Source: Aquimarina aggregata (GTDB lineage: Bacteria; Bacteroidota; Bacteroidia; Flavobacteriales; Flavobacteriaceae). Taken from it: 64,000 bases of DNA. How positions within the stretch are numbered: the stretch's first letter is position 1; each line of letters starts with the position of its first letter. The translations under genes and the position numbers were made by a program. The notes beneath the pieces were generated by a model. That model did not search any database and was not told the DNA's origin. It saw nothing but the letters and a program-made list of their open reading frames with translations. Below, piece after piece: positions 17,104-26,400 of this stretch. Location: NCBI RefSeq assembly GCF_001632745.1, contig NZ_LQRT01000035.1, positions 1 through 64,000 on the forward strand. The letters run 5' to 3'.

Positions 17104-17757
17104 TTATTTAGGTAATTTTCTTAAGCCATATTTATAAACATAAACAATAAACCCAAATATTATTAGCATTCCCAGAGCAGACGGAATATACTGACTATGT
17201 GGTTGGTATTTTTCAAAGACAGTACCGATAAATGCAGCTAAAAGAGCTGAAAAAGCACTAGTCATTTTGTAAATATGCTCATAAATCCATACACGATGTT
17301 TTAGGTATTTTTTTCTTGGAATTAAATACCTCATAAAATCATAGCTGATTATAAAAAGTAGCGCGCCTACTGTGCTATATATTATTATAGGAGACCAAAT
17401 CATACCAATAGACTTGAAGTAATATAAAAAGTATGCCAAGGTTAAAAGACTAATTATAGCAACGATAATATCAATCCTCTTAGGAATATTTGATTTTAAT
17501 AATAGTGTTCTATATCCAGAAAAAGCAACATATCCACTTAATACTGTTATGACTAGTAAGAACGTATTTCTTTTAAAAACAAATACACCTATAAAGCCTG
17601 TTAGAATAACTATCGAAATAAATCTTAGAAAATATTTTCCGCTAGTATTGTGTATTTTATCGCCCTTAATGCTAATTAAAGCAATTAACCCAAGCAATAG
17701 TCCAATTGAGCCAGTTATGATATGTAGTAAAATGTTCGACTTATGTAGTATTTCCAT
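17104..17757 (-). CDS. multi-pass membrane protein, DUF2306-like
   Basis: A 217-residue protein with about seven hydrophobic segments. It begins MEILHKSNILLHIITGSIGLLLGLIALI, with the His residues and glycine-rich first helices typical of DUF2306-like membrane proteins. A basic loop (RYLIPRKKYLKHRVWIYEH) separates the last helices. Function unknown. It stands between the LytTR gene and the serine hydrolase on the same strand, with gaps of a few hundred bases on both sides. Confidence 0.6.
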   Translation of the reverse strand: MEILHKSNILLHIITGSIGLLLGLIALISIKGDKIHNTSGKYFLRFISIVILTGFIGVFVFKRNTFLLVITVLSGYVAFSGYRTLLLKSNIPKRIDIIVAIISLLTLAYFLYYFKSIGMIWSPIIIYSTVGALLFIISYDFMRYLIPRKKYLKHRVWIYEHIYKMTSAFSALLAAFIGTVFEKYQPHSQYIPSALGMLIIFGFIVYVYKYGLRKLPK

Positions 17758-17950
17758 GTCTTAGATTTGGTTAGTTAAATAGATTCTCACTAGAGCAATC
17801 AACACGACCCAAATAACTGAAATATAATGAGTCACGAAATCTAAATATGGTGAATAGCCAAGAATACTGGTGAATGGTACTGAAAAAAGTGTGAGCGAAT
17901 TTTAATAAATTTAATAAAAGAGATATTGCTCTAAATCTATTAACTAATTG

Positions 17951-18826
17951 TTACTCGATCTTAATAAGTTTACGAATGGTTGTAGAGTAACCTTTACTGC
18001 TGGCAATTGGATCTAATCCATTATTAAAGACTATAAGATAACGACCGTTAAAATGGGGTTTGATCTGCTCGATATGACTTTTATTTACAATGTACTTCCT
18101 GTGTACTCTTGAAAAATTTTTATCTAATCGTTTTTCAAGAAAGAGTAGAGAATAATCACATAGCCTTTTTTCTCCTAATAAATTATGTACAAATGAGTAG
18201 TTATCAAAGGCCTCAAAATAGGATATATCTCGAATTGGAATTAAAAAGATATTTTCACCTTGCTTTACTGGAATACTCGTAATTGCATCGGTCTCATCTA
18301 AAAACTTGTCCGTTTTATTTTTTTGATCTTGTAAAGTCTTTTGATTTTCAATAGACTTGAGGTTTTTATTTTTTTGAAAATCATATTTAAAAAAACTATA
18401 CCCCAGCACTAAAGAGATAATACCATTAAAAAAATACATTTTACCAGCAGACAATGGTTTGAACTGTTGACTGTGAAAAACTAATGATCTTATTACATGT
18501 TCTACCTCTGACGCTAATACACCAACCAAAAAGAAAGCTAAAGATATAAATAGGTAAAATTTAATTCTTGTTTTAAAATAGAACTTAAACCAAGATTTAT
18601 TTAATCCAATAATTATTAAAGTGTACCCAATAAGAAAGCTTGTTGACACAGACTGAATAATCCATTGAATCCAGTTTAGATCCTCGTTTATACTATAATT
18701 AGCGGTGCCTATACCAAGACCTACAAATACAATGTGCGGAATAAATCGATTCGCTTGTTTAAAATAAAATGGTATAGCCATTAGTATTATATAATCTATA
18801 ATTTGCTTAAATCGTTCTTCCCCCAA
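17951..18826 (-). CDS. membrane-bound LytTR transcription factor
   Basis: Up to 291 residues. The N-terminal half has about four membrane segments (near residues 25, 50, 75 and 130). The C-terminal LytTR DNA-binding domain (about residues 190-290) shows IPIRDISYFEAFDNYSFVH, then RVHRKYIVNKSHIEQIKP and NGLDPIASSKGYS. It has no receiver domain, so the membrane part probably senses the signal directly. The longest frame begins at a TTG; the next ATG is at 18781. A promoter block shared with the serine hydrolase gene lies upstream, suggesting that it controls both. Confidence 0.82.
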   Translation of the reverse strand: MGEERFKQIIDYIILMAIPFYFKQANRFIPHIVFVGLGIGTANYSINEDLNWIQWIIQSVSTSFLIGYTLIIIGLNKSWFKFYFKTRIKFYLFISLAFFLVGVLASEVEHVIRSLVFHSQQFKPLSAGKMYFFNGIISLVLGYSFFKYDFQKNKNLKSIENQKTLQDQKNKTDKFLDETDAITSIPVKQGENIFLIPIRDISYFEAFDNYSFVHNLLGEKRLCDYSLLFLEKRLDKNFSRVHRKYIVNKSHIEQIKPHFNGRYLIVFNNGLDPIASSKGYSTTIRKLIKIE

Positions 18827-18885
18827 CTTAGCATACTGTATACCTAATCAAGAAAAGAGAAGCAACAAATCAAAAATGCTAATTT

Positions 18886-18939
18886 TTCACTTAGCAAGAT
18901 ACCTAAAAAAGAAATAGTAGTTCAACTTGTTACTCAAAC
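18886..18939 (-). promoter_or_regulatory. promoter of the LytTR gene, copy of 16809-16861
   Basis: The minus strand has TTG (18925-18923), a 21-base spacer and TATCTTGC (18901-18894), with the upstream segment GTTTGAGTAACAAG shared with the second copy. The upstream segment contains two similar half-elements (GTTTGAGTAAC and GTTGAACTAC), the tandem layout that LytTR proteins bind. Autoregulation is an inference. Confidence 0.6.
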
Positions 18940-19016
18940 AGTTATTCCTTTTACACCTTATTGGTACTAGTTTTATTTTTTTATCTGCACATGAAAATTT
19001 CTTCAAATTGCAAATT

Positions 19017-20189
19017 TTAGTATAGCACTTCCAACTCCATCAACTCACAACTAATATCTGTTCGTTGTACCCCACTTACACGAAATAAAGCATTAAAATG
19101 TTGTGATTTACCTTGAAGTTGCTTTTTAAACTTAGTAAGCCATTCTTTATTCGTAAATTTTCGTACAGTCGCCATAACTCCAATATCATTATTAGACACA
19201 AAATATATTGCGCTTTTTCCTGGACTAAGAGATGAATATGAAACCATAGCATATTCTATTTTTTGAGTAGTTCCAAACTCAGTATTATAGATTTTTTCAG
19301 CGTTATTGTTTTTGTATTTAAAACCATCTCCAAAAGTGGTAAACACTTTACTATCTTTTAGAAATAATGATTTTGATAAGTTCATAGTTTTGTATTGTCC
19401 TACAAACAAAATGTTATGGTTTTGTACATCTTCGTATTTTAGTTTACTTTCCAGTTCAAGTTGAAAATCTACACCTTCTGAATTAAACCATTTACTCAAA
19501 GTTTTAACTGTATATGGTGCCATTTTAGACATGAGTGTATAATCCGTCGTTTTTAATTCTTTGCCACCATGTTTTTGTGTATATTTAATAAAGTCATTAT
19601 GATTATTGATTTCTGGATATGAAATCCCATATGTTTGACCATCAGACAGTTTTTCATAAACAATAAACTGGTCAGAAATGACTAGTAAGTTTTGGCTATT
19701 CTTATCAAAATAAGCCTCCCAAACAAAATCCGGTTTTTTAACAGCTGTTCTAATAACAAAAAAAGCAACTACAACAAGAAGTAGCCCCCCTATGAGCTTA
19801 AGGTATTTGGTTTGAATTGATATAGATTCTTTATTATTGGGTTTAGTTTTATAGTATTCTTCAGTCGATAAAAAACTTAAATTGTATTGTCCTTTATTAA
19901 TTTGAAATATTACATCCTCATTTTCTATAGTTTCAGCATAGTATTCCTCTATTTTTTTACGAAGCTTATACATATAAGAACGAACTGTACTATTACGTTT
20001 GTTTTCAGAGTAATCGATTCCGTAAAGGTCACTACCAATTGTAACTTCATTTAATTCTTCTCCACTAATAGTTTTTTCAACTAAGTATTTCAACAAGTCC
20101 ACATGAGTAGGTGAGTTTACAAATAATTTATGTGAGCAAATCCGATTTAGTGCTTCTTTAATAACTCTTTTTTTGTTTTCGGTAATCAT
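19017..20189 (-). CDS. winged-helix membrane regulator
   Basis: A 390-residue protein from the ATG at 20189; a TTG three codons upstream is possible. Residues 10-110 form an OmpR/CadC-type winged helix (HVDLLKYLVEKTISGEELNE, then STVRSYMYKLRKKIEEYY). One membrane segment follows at about 128-147 (LIGGLLLVVVAFFVIRTAV), then an outside domain of about 240 residues. This layout resembles one-component regulators of the CadC/ToxR kind, which read an outside signal and bind DNA from the membrane. A GH3 glycosidase is encoded divergently next to it, a plausible target. Confidence 0.75.
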   Translation of the reverse strand: MITENKKRVIKEALNRICSHKLFVNSPTHVDLLKYLVEKTISGEELNEVTIGSDLYGIDYSENKRNSTVRSYMYKLRKKIEEYYAETIENEDVIFQINKGQYNLSFLSTEEYYKTKPNNKESISIQTKYLKLIGGLLLVVVAFFVIRTAVKKPDFVWEAYFDKNSQNLLVISDQFIVYEKLSDGQTYGISYPEINNHNDFIKYTQKHGGKELKTTDYTLMSKMAPYTVKTLSKWFNSEGVDFQLELESKLKYEDVQNHNILFVGQYKTMNLSKSLFLKDSKVFTTFGDGFKYKNNNAEKIYNTEFGTTQKIEYAMVSYSSLSPGKSAIYFVSNNDIGVMATVRKFTNKEWLTKFKKQLQGKSQHFNALFRVSGVQRTDISCELMELEVLY

Positions 20190-20488
20190 ACTACACAAAA
20201 ATACTACGATTTTCTAATAAAGCACACATTACATTATACAATTACCTCTCACTCGACAAATGATTAAAAGCTAGATTATTACAAACAAAAAATCACCGTT
20301 GCAGTCACTGTTTTACAACACAAAATTATTGGTTTTTAGCATTTTTAACCAAACCCCAAAGTACTATTGTATAAAGTACAAGAAAGTAGAAAAATGATTA
20401 ATTTAAAAGATTAAACAATCTTATAAATACAATTGTGAAAGTTCATTTGAAACTAACCTAAAACAGTAGAAAGATTAAATTATTTAGC

Positions 20489-23068
20489 ATGACACAGAAA
20501 AACATTATTTATTGTTTCCTTTTCGTTCTGATGGGATCTTTAAATACTTACGCTCAAATCTGGAAAGATCCAAAGGCTAATATTGATGCCCGTGTAGAAG
20601 ATCTGTTATCGAAAATGACACTAGAAGAAAAAATAAGCTATTGCGGCTCAAGAATCCCCGCAATTGAACGATTAAAAATTCCAAGTTTTGAATGGTACGG
20701 AGAAGCTTTACACGGTATAATTGGATGGAACTGCACGCAGTTTCCACAAAATATCGCTATGGGAAGCACATGGAATCCAGATTTAATGTTTGATGTCGCC
20801 ACTGCTATATCTAATGAAGCACGTGCACTAAAAAACATGGGGCAAAAAGAAGTGATGATGTTCTCTCCTACAGTAAATATGGCGCGTGATCCAAGATGGG
20901 GTCGAAATGGTGAATGTTATAGCGAAGATCCTTTTTTAATGTCAGAAATGGCGAGAATGTACATTCGTGGAATGCAAGGCAATGATCCAAAATATACAAA
21001 AACGGTAACAACAGTAAAACACTATGTGGCAAACAATGTTGATACTGGTCGTGAAAAGCATCATTCTATAATCAACAAAAAGGATTTATATGAATATTAC
21101 TTTCCTGCTTATAAAACTTGTGTTGTAGATGAAGAGTCGACCGGAATTATGACGGCCTTAAATGGATTAAACGGAATACCCTGTTCTGCTCATAATTGGT
21201 TAGTAAATGATGTTTTGCGTAAAGAATGGGGATTTGATGGATATGTAGTTGCAGACTGGACAGCTGTTGAAGGTTTAGAAAAAAGAATGAATTATGCTAA
21301 AAGTCAACCTGAGTCTGCTGCAATGGCTATAAAAGCAGGTGTTGATCAAGAGTGCTTTAGAAATGACAAAAAACAAGCACCAATGGTTTATGCACTTAAA
21401 CCAGCTATCGAACAAGGGCTTTTAACAGAAAAAGAATTAGACGTATCTGTTCGTAGATTGCTACGTTTGCGCTTCATGACTGGTGATTTTGATGATCCAT
21501 CGCTTAACCCCTACTCGAAAATTCCAACAAGTATAATGGAATGTGATGCACACAAAAAATTAGCGCTTAGAGCCGCCGAACAAGCAATCGTACTTTTAAA
21601 GAATGATAATGTACTTCCGTTAAAAAAAAATATCAAAAGTTTGGCTGTTATTGGACCTTTTGCTGATAGATGTTGGATGGGTATTTATTCTGGTTTTCCT
21701 AAAAGTAAAGTTAGTCCATTTGCTGGGTTAAAAAACATGTCTTCTGCTAAAATTAGTTACGCCAAAGGTTGCGAAGTTACCAAAAATGCTACCGATGATA
21801 AAAAAATAGCCGAGGCAGTAGCATTGGCCAAAAAATCAGAACATGTAATATTAGTTGTGGGAAATGATGAGACAACCTCGACAGAAAATATTGATCGCAA
21901 ATCATTAAGATTACCGGGTAACCAGCACAAGCTTATCAAAGCAGTTCAGGCCGTAAATAAAAACATCATACTGGTATTAGTTCCTAGTGGTCCAACTGCC
22001 ATTACCTGGGAACAGAATACTATTCCAGGAATTATCTGCGCTTGGCCCAATGGTCAAGAACAGGGGACTGCACTTGCCAATGTTTTGTTTGGAAATACTA
22101 ACCCTGGAGGTAAATTAAATTCTACATGGTACAAATCAGACAATGATTTACCCGATTTTAACGACTACAATATTCAAACTGGGCGAACTTATATGTACTT
22201 TCAAGGTAAACCTTTGTATCCTTTTGGCTATGGTTTGAGTTATTCTAATTTCAAAATTGAAAATATAGAGCTTAGTAGAAAAAAAATAAGTGTACAGGAA
22301 AATTTAACAGTGCATGTAAACGTATCTAATTTAAGTACTATCGATGGTGACGAGGTTGTACAAGTTTATGTTCGTGACCTTAAAACTTCGCAAAAAACCC
22401 CTATAAAAGCCTTAAAAGGGTTTAAGCGTGTTAGTGTACCAGCCCGAGGAACTAAATCGATTAAAATTATACTCCCCTACGAAGCTTTTTCCTATTACGA
22501 CACTAAAGAAGAACAGTTTATGGTTGAAGAAGGTATGTTTGAAATTTTGGTTGGTAACTCAAGTGACAATATTACAATTGCAAAAACTATAGGAGTTAAA
22601 GGAGGCATCGTTCCATCTATTAAAGTAGGCCAAAAAAGTGGTTATTTTAATAGTGAAGATGAGAATCGCTATAAAAAATGGGATTATTTATATAAAGATG
22701 AATCTTCTATGAAATCATCAGAAATAAAAGAAGGAAAAGATGTTGCGTGGATTGCGTATGACATTACATTTGTTGATCCAGGGTTTTATGTAAATACATG
22801 GTATGCCGAATTAAATTTTACCTCATCTACCAAAAAAGCAATTGTAGAAACTTCTATGGCTGGAGCTACAATTGGTTCTTACACAATCTCGGACAAACAA
22901 TTAATATTACCCATAACGATCCCAATTCCTCCAGAATATGGAAAACCTGTACGACTTAAAATTAAAACCTTAAATGGGGAAGTGAAACACAAATCAATAA
23001 AAATAATTCCTCCTGGAAATAAAGAACCTTTTGTGATTAATCGAGTAATAGCAAAATCGAGAAATTAA
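20489..23068 (+). CDS. glycoside hydrolase family 3, beta-xylosidase type
   Basis: An 859-residue exported enzyme (signal peptide ending NTYAQ). The N-terminal GH3 barrel (about residues 30-330) carries SPTVNMARDPRWGRNGECY, VKHYVANN and the nucleophile Asp256 in GYVVADWTAV. The second alpha/beta domain follows (ALRAAEQAIVLLKND), then a fibronectin-III-like domain (NVSNLSTIDGDEVVQVYVRD). An extra C-terminal part of about 170 residues may bind carbohydrate. This arrangement matches beta-xylosidases and beta-glucosidases acting on plant or algal polysaccharide fragments. It is transcribed divergently from the winged-helix membrane regulator. The exact sugar specificity cannot be read from the sequence. 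Confidence 0.9.
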   Translation: MTQKNIIYCFLFVLMGSLNTYAQIWKDPKANIDARVEDLLSKMTLEEKISYCGSRIPAIERLKIPSFEWYGEALHGIIGWNCTQFPQNIAMGSTWNPDLMFDVATAISNEARALKNMGQKEVMMFSPTVNMARDPRWGRNGECYSEDPFLMSEMARMYIRGMQGNDPKYTKTVTTVKHYVANNVDTGREKHHSIINKKDLYEYYFPAYKTCVVDEESTGIMTALNGLNGIPCSAHNWLVNDVLRKEWGFDGYVVADWTAVEGLEKRMNYAKSQPESAAMAIKAGVDQECFRNDKKQAPMVYALKPAIEQGLLTEKELDVSVRRLLRLRFMTGDFDDPSLNPYSKIPTSIMECDAHKKLALRAAEQAIVLLKNDNVLPLKKNIKSLAVIGPFADRCWMGIYSGFPKSKVSPFAGLKNMSSAKISYAKGCEVTKNATDDKKIAEAVALAKKSEHVILVVGNDETTSTENIDRKSLRLPGNQHKLIKAVQAVNKNIILVLVPSGPTAITWEQNTIPGIICAWPNGQEQGTALANVLFGNTNPGGKLNSTWYKSDNDLPDFNDYNIQTGRTYMYFQGKPLYPFGYGLSYSNFKIENIELSRKKISVQENLTVHVNVSNLSTIDGDEVVQVYVRDLKTSQKTPIKALKGFKRVSVPARGTKSIKIILPYEAFSYYDTKEEQFMVEEGMFEILVGNSSDNITIAKTIGVKGGIVPSIKVGQKSGYFNSEDENRYKKWDYLYKDESSMKSSEIKEGKDVAWIAYDITFVDPGFYVNTWYAELNFTSSTKKAIVETSMAGATIGSYTISDKQLILPITIPIPPEYGKPVRLKIKTLNGEVKHKSIKIIPPGNKEPFVINRVIAKSRN

Positions 23069-23280
23069 TAGACTACGAAATTGAAGTTTTAATTCTAGTA
23101 TTACATATAAAAATTCAAGAGCTATGGCATTGGGATTGAACTTAATCAACAGAACTTTTAATGAACACTACCCACAATTTATTTTATAGCTTATTGTTTA
23201 GATCTGATTCTTTTAGTATTATATGTTTCTCCTCGATGTATATTCTTTTTAGTAATTAAGGATATATTATTCTTATGATT

Positions 23281-23325
23281 AAATGTTAACGATTTTTATA
23301 TAACATATAAAAATCGTTAACATTT
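23281..23325. repeat. perfect 21-bp palindrome with 3-nt loop
   Basis: Arms at 23281-23301 and 23305-23325 are perfect reverse complements around AAC, with core TGTTAACGATTTTTATAT. It lies 210 bp after the GH3 gene in the 405-bp gap before the next gene. It could be a distant bidirectional terminator or a protein-binding site. A second, 7-bp palindrome GCATCGA-A-TCGATGC lies at 23438-23452. The gap otherwise shows nothing recognisable. Confidence 0.75.
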
Positions 23326-23473
23326 TGGATATACACTAAGTCGAACTTTTAATTTTATATTTTGTTACATCTTTTATTTCTAATTTAAACCTATATATTG
23401 CTGCTACAAATGTATATTAGAAACATATTTATCTCTTGCATCGAATCGATGCGTAATATGAATATGAGTGAGA

Positions 23474-23929
23474 TTATTTAAATGATGTAGCGCTAAACTT
23501 TCCTTCTGATATAGAAAATGCTACATTATTTAAATCCCCTGTGAATGAAAATGTACCTGCTATTTTGTTATCCACAACACTTGAAAGAGTTATTGTACCA
23601 GACTCATTTACTGAAGTAAGATTATTACTATTATCGATTAGTGTTGCGGTATAATCATCAGTTTCACCACTAACAATTGTGTACGTACCTGTTTTTAATT
23701 CGACTGGCAACCACAGTCTAATTGAATTATTTGTCCCTTTTATCTCAATTAGTTTGATTGAATTGTTAGAAAGTACTGATATATCTGATTCCTCTATTAG
23801 AGTGTCATTTAATTTATAACTAATAAATGAACTTGTATTTACAATAGGCTCATCATCATCAGAACTACAGGATTGAAGTGTTATGCTTAAAAAAAATATT
23901 ATTATTAAAAATGGTTTTACTTTTTTCAT
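23474..23929 (-). CDS. small lipoprotein
   Basis: A 151-residue protein with a signal and lipobox (LSITLQSCSSDDDEP), typical of flavobacterial surface lipoproteins, where the acidic SDDDEP following the Cys matches the lipoprotein export signal. The mature part is a beta-rich domain of about 120 residues with repeated Gly/Thr/Ser turns (GTYTIVSGETDDYT, GTFSFTGDLNNV). Function unknown. The 462-bp gap between this gene and the next (23930-24391) shows no feature I recognise. Confidence 0.7.
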   Translation of the reverse strand: MKKVKPFLIIIFFLSITLQSCSSDDDEPIVNTSSFISYKLNDTLIEESDISVLSNNSIKLIEIKGTNNSIRLWLPVELKTGTYTIVSGETDDYTATLIDNSNNLTSVNESGTITLSSVVDNKIAGTFSFTGDLNNVAFSISEGKFSATSFK

Positions 23930-24391
23930 GATTATTGTTTGATTTTTTGTTTAATGAAATGTGTTTAAAATTATTTGTGTGTGAAAATCAAGAACTATAC
24001 CATTTCTGGATCAAAATTAGTATGAACGTTAAATGTACGCGAAACAAAAACGAGTGAAAAAAAATGTTAGTTTTCAGATTATATAAGAGTCAAATACACA
24101 CAAACCTTTTGGTTTACTATAAAACTAAAACATACTTAAAGCCATAGACCTTGCATACACCTATCTACCAATCAAACACTTACTCAAACTTAGCTTTCGA
24201 CTTCATCAGTGATTTTCAGGCTTCATATAAAATAACCTAATAATTATTTGTACTGGAATTGAACTTTATAATTAACCTTATTTCAGGCAAACGTTATTGC
24301 CAGTAAACAGTTTTCTTAAGAAAGGTAAGAGTTAGCTTATTTTTATTTAGAATTATTAAAAATAGAATATATTTACACAAAAAAATTCATT

Positions 24392-24910
24392 ATGAAAAAA
24401 CTAGCCTATTGCCTTCTAGTATTTATTTCTTTAGTCAATAATACTATTATGGCACAATCTATAGAAAGTGATAATAATCCAAGGAACATTATTTACATTA
24501 ATGCTGGTACTCTTTTAGTATATAATTCGGTCAATTTAAATTATGAACGTAGTATTTGGCATTCTGATAACGGTTTTTTCAAAAATTATTATTTGAATCT
24601 TGGAGCCGGTATTTTTAGTAGAAATTCTGGATTTGCACCTGGTCCTAATTCAAAGGGAATTGTAAGTAGCTTAGGCCTAATCGCACTTACCGGAAAAAGT
24701 AATGGTCACTTTGAAACTGGCCTTGGTGTTTCCGTGAATATAGAAACCGATATAACTAATGATGACCCTGAAGAAGGTTTTGAAAAAGAGACCTTCGTTT
24801 TACCAAATATAACCATAGGGTATCGATATCAAGAAGAAAATGCACCCATGATTCGCTTAGGGATTGATTTTCCAAGGGGTATTTATATGGGTTTTGGTTA
24901 TGGATTTTAA
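24392..24910 (+). CDS. outer-membrane beta-barrel-like protein
   Basis: A 172-residue exported protein (signal ending NNTIMAQ). The mature part has short alternating strands with aromatic residues (NLNYERSIWH, YYLNLGAGIF, FETGLGVSVNI, ITIGYRYQEE) and ends MGFGYGF. A terminal aromatic residue and such strand pattern suit a small eight-stranded barrel. No enzymatic motif. It stands alone, convergent with the gene at 24999. Confidence 0.65.
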   Translation: MKKLAYCLLVFISLVNNTIMAQSIESDNNPRNIIYINAGTLLVYNSVNLNYERSIWHSDNGFFKNYYLNLGAGIFSRNSGFAPGPNSKGIVSSLGLIALTGKSNGHFETGLGVSVNIETDITNDDPEEGFEKETFVLPNITIGYRYQEENAPMIRLGIDFPRGIYMGFGYGF

Positions 24911-24998
24911 TATATAAACTTTGTTTTAAATATCCTGTTGATTATTTATTTCTGTTATTTCTATTACTAATCACAAATTTTTCGCAACGCACAAATCT

Positions 24999-25667
24999 TC
25001 AATTTACTTTTGATGTTTTATGTTTGAGCATAATAATTCCAATCCAAACAAACCAAAAAATCTGTGTTAACCCAAAAATGGCTCCTACATCTTTTAGCCC
25101 GGGTATCATGGTTATTATACCAGAAACACCCACTATTAATCCAAGAAAATTTAATGCCTTATGAAATACTTTTTCTCTTAAACCATAACCACTTATCAGA
25201 AATACCCAAAGGCCTCCAACGACCTCAACACCACCTCCAAGTCCATTCTGGATAGATTCAATTATTCTCCAGGATGTGAGTGCTACAGTATTATTTTCTG
25301 TAAACAAATCATTTACGGTTTCTAATCCAATATTAGCAATCATACCACTAGAAATAACTAAACATGACCATATAAATCCAAGAATTGGTATGACTTTTAT
25401 TCCTATTAGAGATTTATCTTTAAAGTTTTCATGAATAGCAATCGTAAGCGGAATTAGAACTAAACCAAATATGACATAAATAAGCAAATTCCAGCATTGA
25501 AACAATGCCTTATTATCGAGAACAAATTTCAATTTATCAAGCTCGGTTTTATCTGTATCCATAGCGGGAGCCATAAAAAAGAAAAGAACTACAAAACCAA
25601 TGATATATAAAACTGCCTCAATAATACCAGCTATACCTCCAATTTTTTGATTGTTCATTTTAATCAT
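24999..25667 (-). CDS. multi-pass membrane protein, DUF4386-like
   Basis: A 222-residue protein from the ATG at 25667; a TTG extends it by five residues. It has about six membrane segments, starting MIKMNNQKIGGIAGIIEAVLYIIGFVVLFFF. The Gly-rich first helix, the segment DTDKTELDKLKFVLDNKALF and the later helices resemble DUF4386-type proteins. No function assigned. It may be co-transcribed with the gene just upstream, since the gap is about 55 bp. Confidence 0.6.
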   Translation of the reverse strand: MIKMNNQKIGGIAGIIEAVLYIIGFVVLFFFMAPAMDTDKTELDKLKFVLDNKALFQCWNLLIYVIFGLVLIPLTIAIHENFKDKSLIGIKVIPILGFIWSCLVISSGMIANIGLETVNDLFTENNTVALTSWRIIESIQNGLGGGVEVVGGLWVFLISGYGLREKVFHKALNFLGLIVGVSGIITMIPGLKDVGAIFGLTQIFWFVWIGIIMLKHKTSKVN

Positions 25668-25722
25668 CTTGCTTATTTTCAAGGAAGACGACTAAACCTA
25701 GAATTTGTTACAGATCCTTACT

Positions 25723-26217
25723 TTATTTGACTTCTATAAACTGGGTACTTAAATATAGTTGTTTCCAAACTCCATCTTTATAATTTCCAACCTTAAAATT
25801 ATAGGTTGAATCATTTACATACTCCCACATATCTGTTACGTTAGAACCACCATATTCATATTGATAAATGATATTTTTATCTTTTGAAAATACTACACCC
25901 TCGGTCAATCCGCCAAAAACATCAAACTCCCAAAATTTAATGCTATTTAATTCTTTATCAAATTGCCTTATTCCATGATTTCGTTTTCCTAATTTAGTTT
26001 GTTCTTTATCTACAAATCCAATAGCATTTGTGATAACCAGGGTACTATCTAAAGAATACTCAAACTTAATTTCTTGTACAAATTTACTTCCGTCTCCCCA
26101 ATTTCCTTCTGCTTTCCAAGTTTTCTCAACAAGGTTGTCAAACATTGAAAGTTTTGAATCTTGGCTAAAGACTTTAATAGAAACAAAAAAAAGTAATATT
26201 ACGAATACGTTTTTCAT
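25723..26217 (-). CDS. exported hypothetical protein
   Basis: A 164-residue protein with a signal peptide (MKNVFVILLFFVSIKVFSQ). The mature part shows alternating strands with WKAEGNWGDGSKFVQEIKFEY, GKRNHGIRQFDKELNSIKFW and WEYVNDSTYNFKVGNYKDG, reminiscent of lipocalin-like secreted domains of the DUF1579 type. This call is by general pattern only. It lies directly upstream of the DUF4386-like gene. Confidence 0.6.
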   Translation of the reverse strand: MKNVFVILLFFVSIKVFSQDSKLSMFDNLVEKTWKAEGNWGDGSKFVQEIKFEYSLDSTLVITNAIGFVDKEQTKLGKRNHGIRQFDKELNSIKFWEFDVFGGLTEGVVFSKDKNIIYQYEYGGSNVTDMWEYVNDSTYNFKVGNYKDGVWKQLYLSTQFIEVK

Positions 26218-26331
26218 AATTGTATATCATATTTAATCTGAAATGCATTTTTATGCTGCTCTAAGTTATCTCTAAAACATGAAAATATGTAAACTTTAGC
26301 TTGATTTTTTCATTTCATATATACAAAAAAG

Positions 26332-26366
26332 CCTACTTAGAAAGTCTATTCAATTTTCTAAGTAGG
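26332..26366 (-). terminator. intrinsic terminator after rsgA
   Basis: Arms CCTACTTAGAAA (26332-26343) and TTTCTAAGTAGG (26355-26366) form a 12-bp perfect stem with an 11-base loop. The + strand has an A-run on the left, which is a T-run on the minus strand, and a T-run on the right. It ends rsgA transcription 35 bp after its stop codon. Confidence 0.88.
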
Positions 26367-26400
26367 TTTTACTAGCAATTAATTTTACACCTTGTTATAT

